The translations under genes were made by a program, and so were the position numbers. The notes under the pieces were generated by a model that was given only the letters and a program-made list of their open reading frames with translations, made no database searches and was not told the DNA's origin. Shown here one piece after another: positions 18,132-27,382 of a stretch of DNA of 64,000 bases. The stretch is taken from assembly GCF_002860205.1 (NCBI RefSeq), contig NZ_PGVB01000013.1, positions 1 through 64,000 on the forward strand, read 5' to 3'. Position 1 is the stretch's first letter; the number at the start of each line of letters is the position of its first letter. This DNA comes from Bacillus sp. T33-2. Its GTDB lineage: Bacteria > Bacillota > Bacilli > Bacillales > Cytobacillaceae.

Positions 18132-19304
18132 ATGTCTAAATCAAGAATTGCAGCTATTGATGTTGGAAATGATTCGATTAAGGCGATTTTTGGGGACGCA
18201 GAGTACGAACTAAACGTTCCCAACATTGTCGCAAGGGATACGGAAGATCGTCCAGTTATCGGAATAGAAGAATTAGATAATAAGAATCCGCTAGAAGGAA
18301 TTCATATTAAGGTGCATTCCCCAGCATTGAAAGAGAATAATGTTATTTATCGCGTGGGTGTTTTAGCAACAAAGAGTAACAATGCGACAGAACTCGATCC
18401 AGGCAGCAGTAAATCTGAAGAAGACCAAACATTAGTCATGCTTTTTGCTACATTAGCTTTAGATGCGGTTAGGGCAGAAAATAAGAGTGTTTTCCAACGA
18501 ACCAAAAATGTGATTGATGGAAGATATACACTGGGAACAGGTCTGCCTCTTCGCGAAGTTAAGGAGGGTAAGGATGCTGGTTATCGCTCTAGACTAATTG
18601 GCTCTGTCCACCAAGTTGAATTTCTGGTAACCCCAAAATATCAAGGATTAAAAGTAAATATAAAGTTTGATGAAGTAAAGGTCTATCCTGAGGGCTTTGC
18701 TGCCTACATTAACCTTGTGATGGATAACAATCTAAAAATTATTAATAAGGATTTAATTGATAAGAAGATATTAATCCAAGATATTGGAGGACTATCAACA
18801 GATATTGCGGTTATCAGGAATCGAAATGTCGATGATGATAAGGCACAAGGATTTAATCTTGGTGTATCGGAATCATTAGAAGCCATAAGAGAAGAAATTA
18901 GAACCAAACATGGTGTGGAATTAGACAGTCGCAGAGATGTTGTTGAAATCATTACGAAGAAAAATGATCGAAATCATATAATGGTTAAAGGCAGCCGGAC
19001 AAGTGTTCATGATATTATCGATCGTATTCTTCTTGATTTAGCGAAGAAGCAATATCGGTTATTACGTAATATATGGCAGAAAAACTCCCAGACAGAAATT
19101 TGCTATTTTGTAGGCGGCGGAGCCAATGTTTTAAAGGATTATATTAAAACATTAAATAATAATTTAGATGGTTACAATATCGATTTCTTTGAAGATGAAA
19201 AAGAAAGTGTTTGGATGATGGCGAATGCTTATTATAAGTTAATTACCGACTTTGTAAGAAAAACAGAGAAGGAAAAAATGGTTAAAGAGCCCATTAAGAA
19301 CTAA
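18132..19304 (+). CDS. ParM/Alp7A-like actin-type segregation ATPase
   Basis: This 390-residue protein has the actin/Hsp70 fold motifs: phosphate-1 AAIDVGNDSIKA at the N-terminus, phosphate-2 ILIQDIGGLSTDIAV (around residue 216) and adenosine motif YFVGGGANVL (around residue 322). Such proteins polymerise into filaments that push plasmid copies apart through a ParR-bound centromere. ATG 18132 has GGGATGG about 8 nt upstream; ATG 18120 lies directly in that purine stretch. A small DNA-binding gene follows after 9 nt. On this chromosome-like stretch it may be a captured plasmid or phage module. Confidence 0.85.
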   Translation: MSKSRIAAIDVGNDSIKAIFGDAEYELNVPNIVARDTEDRPVIGIEELDNKNPLEGIHIKVHSPALKENNVIYRVGVLATKSNNATELDPGSSKSEEDQTLVMLFATLALDAVRAENKSVFQRTKNVIDGRYTLGTGLPLREVKEGKDAGYRSRLIGSVHQVEFLVTPKYQGLKVNIKFDEVKVYPEGFAAYINLVMDNNLKIINKDLIDKKILIQDIGGLSTDIAVIRNRNVDDDKAQGFNLGVSESLEAIREEIRTKHGVELDSRRDVVEIITKKNDRNHIMVKGSRTSVHDIIDRILLDLAKKQYRLLRNIWQKNSQTEICYFVGGGANVLKDYIKTLNNNLDGYNIDFFEDEKESVWMMANAYYKLITDFVRKTEKEKMVKEPIKN

Positions 19305-19313
19305 GGTGATCCC

Positions 19314-19922
19314 ATGAAAAAACCCAAAGCGGGTGAAGTTAAGAGGGGGCAAACGATTTCTTTTCGAGTCCCTTCTGACACACCTGACCATGTACTAAAG
19401 CATTTGCAAAGGTTAAAGGAAACGGAAAGGAGAAATTTCTCAAGCAAAATTGCTGATTTTGTGATGCAAGGAGTCGGGAATTCCTATGCAAGAGAAAGGG
19501 AAACGATAACAATCCCGCTTCCCCATAAATTAAGTAAATCACAGCGAGATTGGTTGAAGCATGAACATTCTGAGGCATTGATAGGCAATATAATTTATCA
19601 ATTATTATCTGACCCAGTTCGTTCTACTATTTTACTCGCTTCATTTAATAGTAACACTTTGGATATCGACGAGGCATTATACTTGCAAGAAGAGATAGCA
19701 ATCAATGACAATATGGTTGCAACTGTACAGGGTAATAGCGATTTTTCTGAAGACGGGACATCATTAGCTGCTGAATTAGATGCAATGGATGATGACTTAA
19801 GTAATTTGGACTGGGATGAGGCAAAAGAAAAACAGCCACGAATCCTAGAAGAAGCAAATGAAGAAATAGAAAATGATCTAGAAGACCTCCTGGGGGATTT
19901 TCTTGCTAAAATGAATAAATAG
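19314..19922 (+). CDS. ParR-like centromere-binding adaptor
   Basis: This 202-residue protein has a basic N-terminus and a ribbon-helix-helix-like stretch (QTISFRVPSDTPDHVLKHLQ, then a helix ending IADFVMQGV), a central alpha-helical part and a very acidic, probably disordered C-terminal tail (DDDLSNLDWDEAKEK and on). ParR-type adaptors bind the centromere and, through an acidic tail, the ParM-like filament. The identification rests on this layout and its place 9 nt after the actin-like gene; sequence similarity was not tested. Confidence 0.7.
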   Translation: MKKPKAGEVKRGQTISFRVPSDTPDHVLKHLQRLKETERRNFSSKIADFVMQGVGNSYARERETITIPLPHKLSKSQRDWLKHEHSEALIGNIIYQLLSDPVRSTILLASFNSNTLDIDEALYLQEEIAINDNMVATVQGNSDFSEDGTSLAAELDAMDDDLSNLDWDEAKEKQPRILEEANEEIENDLEDLLGDFLAKMNK

Positions 19923-20065
19923 ATCATTTTAAACAGCGAAGAAGCGAAAAGATTTTGTCCTTGAATCCCGACGCTCAAGGATACTTTTTCCATTATAGCA
20001 ACGGGTTTAGTCCGTGAAATCCCCGCCGAGGAAAGAAATAGAAGTCTTCATTCAGTCATGCCAGG

Positions 20066-20094
20066 TTGACAGATTCAATATGATATTGTAGTGT
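20066..20094 (+). promoter_or_regulatory. Candidate promoter of the lysine-riboswitch transcript
   Basis: A perfect TTGACA at 20066-20071 is followed 17 nt later by TAGTGT. The -10 is poor; TATTGT and TATATA nearby have wrong spacing. The stretch 19923-20065 shows no gene. Confidence 0.45.
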
Positions 20095-20130
20095 ATATAA
20101 CATAATTTAATAGAACCTCACTTTTAACAG

Positions 20131-20307
20131 TGAGGTAGAGGCGCGATGTTTAACAGTCTTTGGCGGAGTTTGAGAAGCCATGATGCTAAAGAGAAGGAAA
20201 TGTCGCCGAAGTGGGTAATACTTCTCTGTTTTGCTTGCTGGGTCTGCAGTTAATAGCTGCAGGACTGTCTCAATAAATTACCCGGTTTATTGAGTTGTGC
20301 TATCTCA
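20131..20307 (+). promoter_or_regulatory. Lysine riboswitch (L-box)
   Basis: P1 is formed by TGAGGTAG (20131-20138) and CTATCTCA (20300-20307). Conserved elements follow in order: AGAGGCGCG after P1, GTCGCCGAAGTGG, CTGGGTCTGCAG...CTGCAGGACTGTC, and a P5 hairpin TCAATAAA/TTTATTGA. This is the L-box layout known from lysC. A terminator follows, so lysine should turn the downstream transporter off. Confidence 0.92.
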
Positions 20308-20347
20308 TTTGGGAAAAGAGAGGGATTTAGGGGCAACTATACATAGT

Positions 20348-20378
20348 GCGACCTGAGTTTATCTCAGGTCGCTTTTTT
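20348..20378 (+). terminator. Riboswitch expression-platform terminator
   Basis: The perfect 10-bp stem GCGACCTGAG/CTCAGGTCGC with a TTTAT loop is followed by TTTTTT, 40 nt after the aptamer and 41 nt before the next start codon. Confidence 0.92.
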
Positions 20379-20419
20379 GTTGTGTAAATTGTCCCGGGAA
20401 AACAGGAGGAGAGATTAGG

Positions 20420-21250
20420 ATGAAAAAAGCTTCGTTATTATTCATGCTGTTTATTTCAGCTATGATTCTATTAGCAGGGTGCGGGGGCAGTGAAACTGGT
20501 TCCGGATCAGCCGAAAAAGATACATTTAAAGTAGGCCTTGAGGCAGGATATGCGCCATTTAACTGGACTCAAAAGGATGATTCCAATGGTGCTGTCAAAA
20601 TACAGGGCACAAAAGAATATGCAGGCGGCTATGACGTAGAAATCGCCAAAAAAGTGGCAGAGGGTCTTGGAAAAGAATTAGTGATTGTGAAAACAGAGTG
20701 GGACGGTCTTGTACCAGCCCTGACATCCGGAAAAATTGACGCCATCATCGCAGGTATGTCCCCGACAGCGGATCGCAAAAAGACAATCGACTTTTCGGAC
20801 AACTATTATCAGTCCAATCTGGTGATGGTTGTGAAAAAAGGCAGCAACTATGAAGGAGCTAAATCGATCCAGGATTTCAAGGGCGCAAAAGTTACAGCTC
20901 AATTAAATACATTCCATTATACGGTTATCGACCAAATCAAAGGTGTCGCGAAACAGCCAGCCATGGACAACTTCCCGGCTATGAGAGTCGCACTTGAATC
21001 TGGTGTCATTGATGCATATGTTTCAGAACGGCCTGAAGCAGTCAGTGCTTCAGCCGCAAACGAAAACTTTGCGATGGTCGAATTTACAGAAGGATTTAAA
21101 ACGTCACCAGAAGATACGACAACTGCTGTCGGCCTTGAAAAAGGCAGCAAGCACAGAGAAAAAATCAATGAAATTTTAGCTGGCATCTCTGAGGAAGAAC
21201 GTACAAGCATAATGGATAACGCGATAAAAAATCAACCAGCAGCAGAATAA
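20420..21250 (+). CDS. Lysine-type ABC transporter substrate-binding lipoprotein
   Basis: This 276-residue solute-binding protein has a lipobox (LLAGC) and the family-3 binding fold: GLEAGYAPFNW, the GGYDVEIAKKVA motif, PALTSGKIDAIIAGMSPTADRKK. It would capture an amino acid outside the membrane for the permease and ATPase downstream. Lysine is inferred as substrate from the riboswitch, not from binding-site residues. AGGAGGAGAG precedes ATG 20420. A hairpin lies between it and the permease gene. Confidence 0.92.
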   Translation: MKKASLLFMLFISAMILLAGCGGSETGSGSAEKDTFKVGLEAGYAPFNWTQKDDSNGAVKIQGTKEYAGGYDVEIAKKVAEGLGKELVIVKTEWDGLVPALTSGKIDAIIAGMSPTADRKKTIDFSDNYYQSNLVMVVKKGSNYEGAKSIQDFKGAKVTAQLNTFHYTVIDQIKGVAKQPAMDNFPAMRVALESGVIDAYVSERPEAVSASAANENFAMVEFTEGFKTSPEDTTTAVGLEKGSKHREKINEILAGISEEERTSIMDNAIKNQPAAE

Positions 21251-21256
21251 CCAAAT

Positions 21257-21291
21257 ATAAAACCGGCTGTGCTTCATGCAGTCGGTTTTAT
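21257..21291 (+). terminator. Intra-operon hairpin (attenuator or processing site)
   Basis: A 13-bp stem ATAAAACCGGCTG/CAGTCGGTTTTAT with a 9-nt loop lies right after the binding-protein gene, with only a short U-tract. It may protect or partly terminate the mRNA so that the binding protein is made in excess over the membrane parts. Confidence 0.55.
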
Positions 21292-21313
21292 GATGAGATG
21301 AAGGGGGAGAAAG

Positions 21314-22051
21314 ATGAGTGTTGAATGGATTGTAAAAATAGTTTCGGAAAACTGGCCAATGTTCCTTCGCGGGGCTGGCATGACGCTCTTTATTGCTCTA
21401 ATCGGTACTATATTTGGTGCGGTCATAGGTTTGATTGCCGGGATAATACGTACGATTCCTGTGCCTGAACGCGGAGCAAAAAAAGTTATTCTTAAATTGA
21501 TTAATCTCATTCTTTCTGTTTATATAGAATTTTTCCGGGGAACACCGATGATTGTTCAGGCGATGGTGATTTATTATGGATCGGCTCTTGCATTTGGCAT
21601 AGATATGAACGTGATAACTGCAGCACTTATCGTTGTTTCCATTAACACAGGTGCATACATGGCTGAAATCGTGAGGGGCGGGATTGTGTCGATTGATAAA
21701 GGGCAGTTTGAAGCAGCCCAGGCGATTGGCATGAACCATATACAAACGATGATCAATGTCGTTTTGCCGCAAGTAATTCGCAATATTTTGCCTGCAACCG
21801 GGAATCAGTTTGTCATCAACATAAAAGACACTTCTGTACTGAATGTCATATCCGTTTCAGAATTATATTTCCTGACGAAATCAGTTGCAGGAAATAACTT
21901 TAGATACTTCGAATCATTCTTTGTCGCGTGTGTTATCTATTTTGTCATGACCTTTATCGTGACAAGAATCCTGCTTTATTTTGAAAGAAAAATAGATGGC
22001 CCAAAAAATTACCAGATTCTTGGTGAGGAAATAGACGTGCCAGCGAAATAG
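21314..22051 (+). CDS. Amino acid ABC transporter permease (lysine-type)
   Basis: This 245-residue inner membrane permease of the His/Glu/Gln (HEAA) family has about five transmembrane helices and the cytoplasmic EAA loop EAAQAIGMNHIQTMINVVLP that contacts the ATPase. One permease gene suggests a homodimer. GAAGGGGGAGA precedes ATG 21314. It is the second gene of the riboswitch-controlled operon. Confidence 0.94.
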   Translation: MSVEWIVKIVSENWPMFLRGAGMTLFIALIGTIFGAVIGLIAGIIRTIPVPERGAKKVILKLINLILSVYIEFFRGTPMIVQAMVIYYGSALAFGIDMNVITAALIVVSINTGAYMAEIVRGGIVSIDKGQFEAAQAIGMNHIQTMINVVLPQVIRNILPATGNQFVINIKDTSVLNVISVSELYFLTKSVAGNNFRYFESFFVACVIYFVMTFIVTRILLYFERKIDGPKNYQILGEEIDVPAK

Positions 22052-22078
22052 TGTTCATAGGGAAGGGGGCGAGAATAT

Positions 22079-22819
22079 ATGGAGAAAGTCATTGAAGTTC
22101 AGCATCTAAATAAATCCTTTGGAACCCATGAAGTGTTAAGAGACATTGATTTTTCTGTCAATAAAGGAGAAGTAGTCACCATCATTGGTTCATCGGGATC
22201 TGGTAAATCGACTCTTCTTCGATGTATCAATCTATTAGAAATGCCGAGCGGCGGTCAAATTATATATAAGGGTGAAAATATTTTAGACGACAAGCATGAT
22301 ATTTTCGCCTACCGCAAAAACCTGGGGATGGTATTCCAGCAATTTAACCTTTTCAACAACCATAATGTGTTAAACAACTGTATGGTTGGCCAGATAAAAG
22401 TGTTAAAGCGCTCAAAGGAAGAAGCTGAAAAAGTAGCCTTGAAATATTTAAAGGTTGTTGGAATGGATAAATATATTAACGCCAAACCAAACCAGCTATC
22501 CGGCGGTCAAAAACAGCGGGTGGCGATTGCAAGGGCCCTTTCGATGGAACCGGATGTCATGCTGTTTGATGAGCCAACATCGGCACTTGATCCTGAAATG
22601 GTTGGGGAAGTTCTAAAAGTAATGAAAGAGCTTGCGGAATCGGGCCTGACAATGTTGATTGTGACTCACGAAATGGAATTTGCCCGTGAAGTATCGGACC
22701 GTGTTGTATTTATGGAAAAGGGCGTTATAGCCGAAGAGGGAAGCCCGGAACAAATTTTCAGCAATCCAAAACAAGATAGAACGAGGGAATTTTTAAAACG
22801 GACGTTAAAACAGTCTTAA
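22079..22819 (+). CDS. Amino acid ABC transporter ATP-binding protein (lysine-type)
   Basis: This 246-residue ATPase has Walker [11 protein letters not shown]-loop FQQFNLF, signature LSGGQKQR, Walker [15 protein letters not shown] and the switch histidine in VTHEMEFA. It powers the importer formed with the two preceding genes. GGAAGGGGGCGAG lies upstream of ATG 22079. A terminator follows. Confidence 0.95.
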   Translation: MEKVIEVQHLNKSFGTHEVLRDIDFSVNKGEVVTIIGSSGSGKSTLLRCINLLEMPSGGQIIYKGENILDDKHDIFAYRKNLGMVFQQFNLFNNHNVLNNCMVGQIKVLKRSKEEAEKVALKYLKVVGMDKYINAKPNQLSGGQKQRVAIARALSMEPDVMLFDEPTSALDPEMVGEVLKVMKELAESGLTMLIVTHEMEFAREVSDRVVFMEKGVIAEEGSPEQIFSNPKQDRTREFLKRTLKQS

Positions 22820-22888
22820 AGTTTTTTCAATAAAATTCTTTTATAAAACCGAAAACAAACGTTTGGAAATGAATGTTATAAAATCAGC

Positions 22889-22935
22889 GCTGACTATTAC
22901 ATTCGTAGTTGTAGTAGTCAGCTTTTTCTTTTTTT
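22889..22935 (+). terminator. Terminator of the lysine transporter operon
   Basis: GCTGACTATTA pairs with TAGTAGTCAGC (one wobble) around a 12-nt loop and is followed by TTTTTCTTTTTTT. Confidence 0.88.
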
Positions 22936-23267
22936 AATATAATTTCATAATTGTGTATTTTTGTCCGAGTGAATGAAATACAAGTCTTAACGAAATAAAA
23001 ATGGTGTTGAGTGGACGGATTCCATGTTTCAAGAATATTGGACACTGTTTACAGCTTATGATTTGATAAAAAAACAGGTTATATTTTCCTATGCTAATAT
23101 TCACGGTTTTGTGGTAATAAGTGTTTGAAGGATTCATGTTAACAATGCAGAAAAGGGGATGGCTGCCACAATAAAACTTGCTCAGAATGGTAAATTGAAT
23201 TTTCATCGCAAGGTGGAGAGCCAACCGCAGGAACCTACAAATAAAATAAAGTTAAAAGGACTATCAT
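22936..23267. other. 332-nt leader region upstream of the chemoreceptor gene
   Basis: No gene is visible. The last 110 nt are purine-rich and contain GATGGCTGCCAC and GGTGGAGAGCCAACCGCAGG, which can fold locally but match no riboswitch class I can name. No clear sigma-A or sigma-D promoter was found. Confidence 0.4.
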
Positions 23268-25217
23268 ATGTTAAAACATTTTAAATTAAATATCAGAAGT
23301 AAACTCATTTTAGCCTTTGCAATCGTATTAATTATACCCAGCATTTTGATTGGGCTGATTTCCTATAATTCCGCAAAAGCTAAAGTGGAGGGGCAAATTC
23401 TTAATGCAGCGGAACAAAATGTTCAATTGATCAACCAGAATGTGAACTTGTTCTTTGAAGACAAGATAAAGGTGATAAATTATTTAGCAACATCATTTGA
23501 CAGCAGCCAGGTTGATCCAGCCTTATTGACGCAGCTAACAGGGTTTAAGGAATTATATCCAGAAATCCAGTCGGTTTATATAGGTACAGAAGCGGGTGCC
23601 TTGCTTAGTTCCTCTGAAGACCAGCTGCTGGCAAACCCTGAAGAGAAAACATGGTACCAGCAGGCAATGGGCAATTCCGGCGAAGCAATCATCACAGATC
23701 CGGGCGTGAATGAAACGGGTGAAGTCACTGTTACCATTGCAAACAGGCTCCAGGATAATAGCGGAGTCGTCGCTTTTGACGTGAAGATTAAAACACTTGC
23801 AGATATGGTAAACGAGGCGAAAATCGGCAAGGAAGGGTATCCGCAGGTTCTGGACAAGAACAGCAAATTTTTGATTCACCCGAAACAGAAAGCCGGTGCG
23901 GACGCTTCTAATCCTGAGCATAAATATATGTTTAAGCATAATTCAGGAACAACCACATATATGCTTGATGGTGAAGAAAAGAAATTAATCTTTGAAACTA
24001 ATAAACTTACAGGCTGGAAAATTTCCGGCACGATGTATTCAGCTGAAATAGATGATGAGGCCAGTTCAATCCTTACAACTACATTAATTGTGATCAGTGG
24101 TTCTACCATTGCTGCCGCCGTATTAGTCTTTTTTATCATAAGGTCGATCATGGTACCCTTAAGAAGGCTCATGGCTGCCACAGTAAAGATTAATGAGGGA
24201 AACCTGGATGAAAATATCGATGCAAATGGCACCGATGAACTTGGACAATTAAGCCGCAGTTTTAATGTAATGGTGGGCTCCCTGCGTTCTATTTTGGAGC
24301 AGGTGAACAAGTCAGCCACTACTTTAACGGCCTCATCAGAGGAGCTGACAGCCAATGCGGAACAAAGTACGCACTCAGCCCAGCAAATTGCTGCAGCGAC
24401 ACAGCAGCTTTCCGCTGGTTCCGATGAACAGTTGAACAGTATTAATGGGGCGGCAACGGCGATCACTCAAATGTCGGCCGGCATACAGCAAATAGCCGCG
24501 AACAGTGAGGAAGTATCCTCGTTAACCAAAAGGACCCTTGAAATATCCGCAGAGGGAGCCAGCAGCGTGGAGGATGTTATTTACCATATGGGTGATATCC
24601 ATAAAACGGTTCAGTCTACCTCAGCGGCCATCGAAAATCTTGGGGAACGATCCAAGGAAATTGTCAATATTGTGTCACTTATTACGGACATCTCTAGCCA
24701 GACGAACTTGCTTGCATTAAACGCGGCAATCGAAGCTGCCCGTGCTGGTGAGCATGGTAAAGGGTTTGCTGTTGTGGCGGATGAAGTCAGGAAGCTGGCA
24801 GAGCAATCGGCTGCTTCTGCACAGCAAATTTCCGAATTGATTAATGCTATTCAAACTGAAACGAATGACGCCGTAGCATCCATGTTGCTCGGGACAGAAA
24901 AGGTAGCGGATGGTGTCGTGAAGACACAGAAATTCGGTCAACTGTTTAAAACGATAGATGAACGGGTAACAGAAGTGAGTGATAAAGTGCAGGAGGTTAC
25001 AGCTTCTATCGCACAAATGTCTGAAGGAAGCCAGCAGATAGTTGAAGCCATTGATGTTGTTAAACTGGTAGCTGAAGAAGGGGCAAGTGCGAGCCGGCAG
25101 AACTCTGCCACAAGCGAAGAACAATTAAGCACAATCGAAGATGTTTCTGCTTCAGCACAATCCCTGTCTGTGTTGGCTGAGGAATTGCAGATGACTTTGG
25201 CGAAATTTAAATTGTAA
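23268..25217 (+). CDS. Methyl-accepting chemotaxis protein with dCache sensor
   Basis: This 649-residue transmembrane chemoreceptor has an N-terminal transmembrane helix (about 12-31), a large extracellular dCache-like domain (about 40-270), a second helix (about 274-296), HAMP ([20 protein letters not shown]) and a long helical signalling domain whose hairpin tip reads [20 protein letters not shown]. It would relay ligand binding to CheA/CheW. The ligand is unknown. AAAAGGA precedes ATG 23268. It is monocistronic, with its own terminator. Confidence 0.95.
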   Translation: MLKHFKLNIRSKLILAFAIVLIIPSILIGLISYNSAKAKVEGQILNAAEQNVQLINQNVNLFFEDKIKVINYLATSFDSSQVDPALLTQLTGFKELYPEIQSVYIGTEAGALLSSSEDQLLANPEEKTWYQQAMGNSGEAIITDPGVNETGEVTVTIANRLQDNSGVVAFDVKIKTLADMVNEAKIGKEGYPQVLDKNSKFLIHPKQKAGADASNPEHKYMFKHNSGTTTYMLDGEEKKLIFETNKLTGWKISGTMYSAEIDDEASSILTTTLIVISGSTIAAAVLVFFIIRSIMVPLRRLMAATVKINEGNLDENIDANGTDELGQLSRSFNVMVGSLRSILEQVNKSATTLTASSEELTANAEQSTHSAQQIAAATQQLSAGSDEQLNSINGAATAITQMSAGIQQIAANSEEVSSLTKRTLEISAEGASSVEDVIYHMGDIHKTVQSTSAAIENLGERSKEIVNIVSLITDISSQTNLLALNAAIEAARAGEHGKGFAVVADEVRKLAEQSAASAQQISELINAIQTETNDAVASMLLGTEKVADGVVKTQKFGQLFKTIDERVTEVSDKVQEVTASIAQMSEGSQQIVEAIDVVKLVAEEGASASRQNSATSEEQLSTIEDVSASAQSLSVLAEELQMTLAKFKL

Positions 25218-25226
25218 ACCTTAGGG

Positions 25227-25264
25227 AAAAAATCCTTGTCCAGTATTGGGTAAGGATTTTTTTT
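25227..25264 (+). terminator. Terminator of the chemoreceptor gene
   Basis: AAAAAATCCTT pairs with AAGGATTTTTT around a 14-nt loop, running into TTTTTTTT. Confidence 0.85.
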
Positions 25265-25330
25265 CGGCCGCATTAACGGAGTTCAATACAGTTTAATCCC
25301 GCCAGTGGAATGACAGGATTAAACTGGGTG

Positions 25331-25360
25331 TTGACACTTAATGGTAGTGTATGTTATTTA
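25331..25360 (+). promoter_or_regulatory. Candidate sigma-A promoter of htpG
   Basis: TTGACA at 25331-25336 and TATTTA at 25355-25360 are separated by 18 nt. The predicted start of transcription falls at the beginning of the CIRCE element. Confidence 0.6.
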
Positions 25361-25368
25361 ATTATTGA

Positions 25369-25395
25369 TTAGCACTCGATCAGGAAGAGTGCTAA
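25369..25395 (+). promoter_or_regulatory. CIRCE operator (HrcA binding site)
   Basis: TTAGCACTC-N9-GAGTGCTAA is a perfect match to the CIRCE inverted repeat. It lies just downstream of the htpG promoter and 57 nt before the start codon. HrcA repression, relieved on heat shock, is expected. Confidence 0.95.
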
Positions 25396-25451
25396 TGTGT
25401 TGTGGTGAATATGTCGCATCAACTTTATCATTTTCGAAAGGGGAAATTTAA

Positions 25452-27329
25452 ATGGAAAAAAAGCAATTCCAGGCAGAATCTAAAAGACTATTAGAGATGA
25501 TGATCAATTCCATTTATACTCATCGGGAGATCTTTTTAAGGGAATTAATCTCAAATGCCAGTGATGCAATCGACAAGATTTATTACATAGCATTGACTGA
25601 TGATTCGCTAAGCTTTGACAAAGACAGTTATTACATAAAAGTGGTGCCTGACAAAGAAAACCGGACATTGAAAATCGTCGACACTGGTATCGGAATGTCG
25701 AAGGAAGAGCTGGAGACAAACCTTGGGACGATTGCCAAAAGCGGTTCGTTAGCATTTAAAAAAGAAAATGAGTTGAAAGACGGGCATGACATCATCGGCC
25801 AGTTTGGTGTGGGTTTTTATTCCGCGTTTATGGTTGCTGACGTTGTTACGGTGATCAGCAGGGCCTTAGGGAGCGAAACTGCATATAAGTGGGAATCTAC
25901 CGGCACTGATGGGTACACGCTAGAACCATGTGACAAAGATGCAGTAGGAACAGAGATTATTCTAAAAATAAAAGAGAACAGCGAAGAAGAAAATTATGAC
26001 GAATACCTGGAAGAGTACCGCCTAAAAGCGGTCATTAAAAAATACTCCGACTTCATCCGCTACCCGATCAAAATGGACGTTAGTGGAAGAAGGCCAAAAG
26101 AAGGCAGTGAAAACGAATTCGAGGATTATATCGAAGAACAGACCATCAACAGTATGGTTCCAATTTGGAGAAAGAACAAAAGCGAGCTTACTTCTGAGGA
26201 TTATGAGAATTTTTATACGGAAAAACACTATGGTTTTGACAAGCCAATCAAGCACATCCACATCAGTGTGGATGGCACTGTAAGATACAATGCAATTTTA
26301 TTCATCCCGGAAAAAATCCCGTTTGACTACTATTCGAAGGAATACGAAAAGGGATTAGAACTGTATTCTAACGGCGTGCTGATCATGAGCAAATGCGCTG
26401 ACCTCCTTCCAGATTACTTTAGCTTTGTAAAAGGGATGGTTGATTCAGAGGATCTTTCGTTGAACATTTCGAGAGAGATGCTCCAGCATGACCGGCAATT
26501 GAAGCTGATTGCAAAAAATATCAACAAAAAAATCAAAAGTGAATTGCAAAGCCTGCTAAAGAACGAAAGGGAAAAGTACGAGGAATTTTATAACTCATTC
26601 GGAAGGCAATTGAAATATGGGGTCTACAGCGACTTTGGAACCCATAAAGAAGAACTGCAGGATTTGTTGATGTTCTACTCCTCCGAGGAGAAGAAGCTCG
26701 TGACCCTGGATGAATATGTGTCAAGGATGCCTGAGGACCAAAAGTATATTTATTATGCATCCGGAGAGTCCAATGAAAGAATCGAAAAACTTCCACAGGC
26801 AGAACTGGTGGCGGAAAAAGGGTATGAAATCTTATATTTCACCGATGAGATCGACGAGTTTGCCATTAGGATGTTAATGTCCTACAAGGATAAAGAATTC
26901 AAATCGGTATCAAGCGGCGACCTCGGGATTGAAGAAGAGAATCAGGACGATGAGGGTTCACAGGACAGTGACAATAAAGATCTTTTTGACTACATGAAGA
27001 ATATTTTAATCGGAAAAGTTAAAGACGTAAGGGAGTCAAAAAGATTGAGGACCCATCCTGTATGTTTTGCCACAGACGGCGAAGTAACGATTGAAATGGA
27101 AAAGATCCTGAAATCGATGCCGAATAACCAAAACATCCAGGCGGAAAAAGTGCTGGAAATTAATCCAAATCATGAGGTATTCCAGTCATTAAAGGATGCC
27201 TATGAAAAAGATAAAGGGAAATTAGACCTCTATACTAATTTATTGTACAATCAAGCCCTGCTGATTGAAGGCCTGCCAATCAATGATCCAGTTGAATTCA
27301 CTAATGGTATTTGTAAAATAATGGTTTAA
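25452..27329 (+). CDS. htpG: Molecular chaperone HtpG (Hsp90)
   Basis: This 625-residue ATP-dependent chaperone is full length. The N-terminal GHKL ATPase has [24 protein letters not shown] and [13 protein letters not shown]; the middle domain contains RGVVDSEDL-type sequence ([19 protein letters not shown]); the C-terminal dimerisation part is present. AAAGGGG lies upstream of ATG 25452. B. subtilis htpG is not HrcA-controlled, so the CIRCE here is noteworthy. Confidence 0.98.
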   Translation: MEKKQFQAESKRLLEMMINSIYTHREIFLRELISNASDAIDKIYYIALTDDSLSFDKDSYYIKVVPDKENRTLKIVDTGIGMSKEELETNLGTIAKSGSLAFKKENELKDGHDIIGQFGVGFYSAFMVADVVTVISRALGSETAYKWESTGTDGYTLEPCDKDAVGTEIILKIKENSEEENYDEYLEEYRLKAVIKKYSDFIRYPIKMDVSGRRPKEGSENEFEDYIEEQTINSMVPIWRKNKSELTSEDYENFYTEKHYGFDKPIKHIHISVDGTVRYNAILFIPEKIPFDYYSKEYEKGLELYSNGVLIMSKCADLLPDYFSFVKGMVDSEDLSLNISREMLQHDRQLKLIAKNINKKIKSELQSLLKNEREKYEEFYNSFGRQLKYGVYSDFGTHKEELQDLLMFYSSEEKKLVTLDEYVSRMPEDQKYIYYASGESNERIEKLPQAELVAEKGYEILYFTDEIDEFAIRMLMSYKDKEFKSVSSGDLGIEEENQDDEGSQDSDNKDLFDYMKNILIGKVKDVRESKRLRTHPVCFATDGEVTIEMEKILKSMPNNQNIQAEKVLEINPNHEVFQSLKDAYEKDKGKLDLYTNLLYNQALLIEGLPINDPVEFTNGICKIMV

Positions 27330-27336
27330 CCATACA

Positions 27337-27374
27337 AAAATAAAAGCATGGGAAATTTCCCATGCTTTTATTTT
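27337..27374. terminator. Bidirectional terminator between htpG and dtpT
   Basis: A perfect palindrome with arms of AAAATAAAAGCATGGGAAA and its complement provides a T-run on both strands. It serves the convergent htpG and dtpT genes. Confidence 0.93.
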
Positions 27375-27382
27375 GCGAAAAT

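Noticed and set aside
23876-24466. 196-codon antisense frame within the chemoreceptor gene
   Set aside because: Opposite-strand shadow of a well-supported coding region, no RBS, composition typical of an antisense frame.
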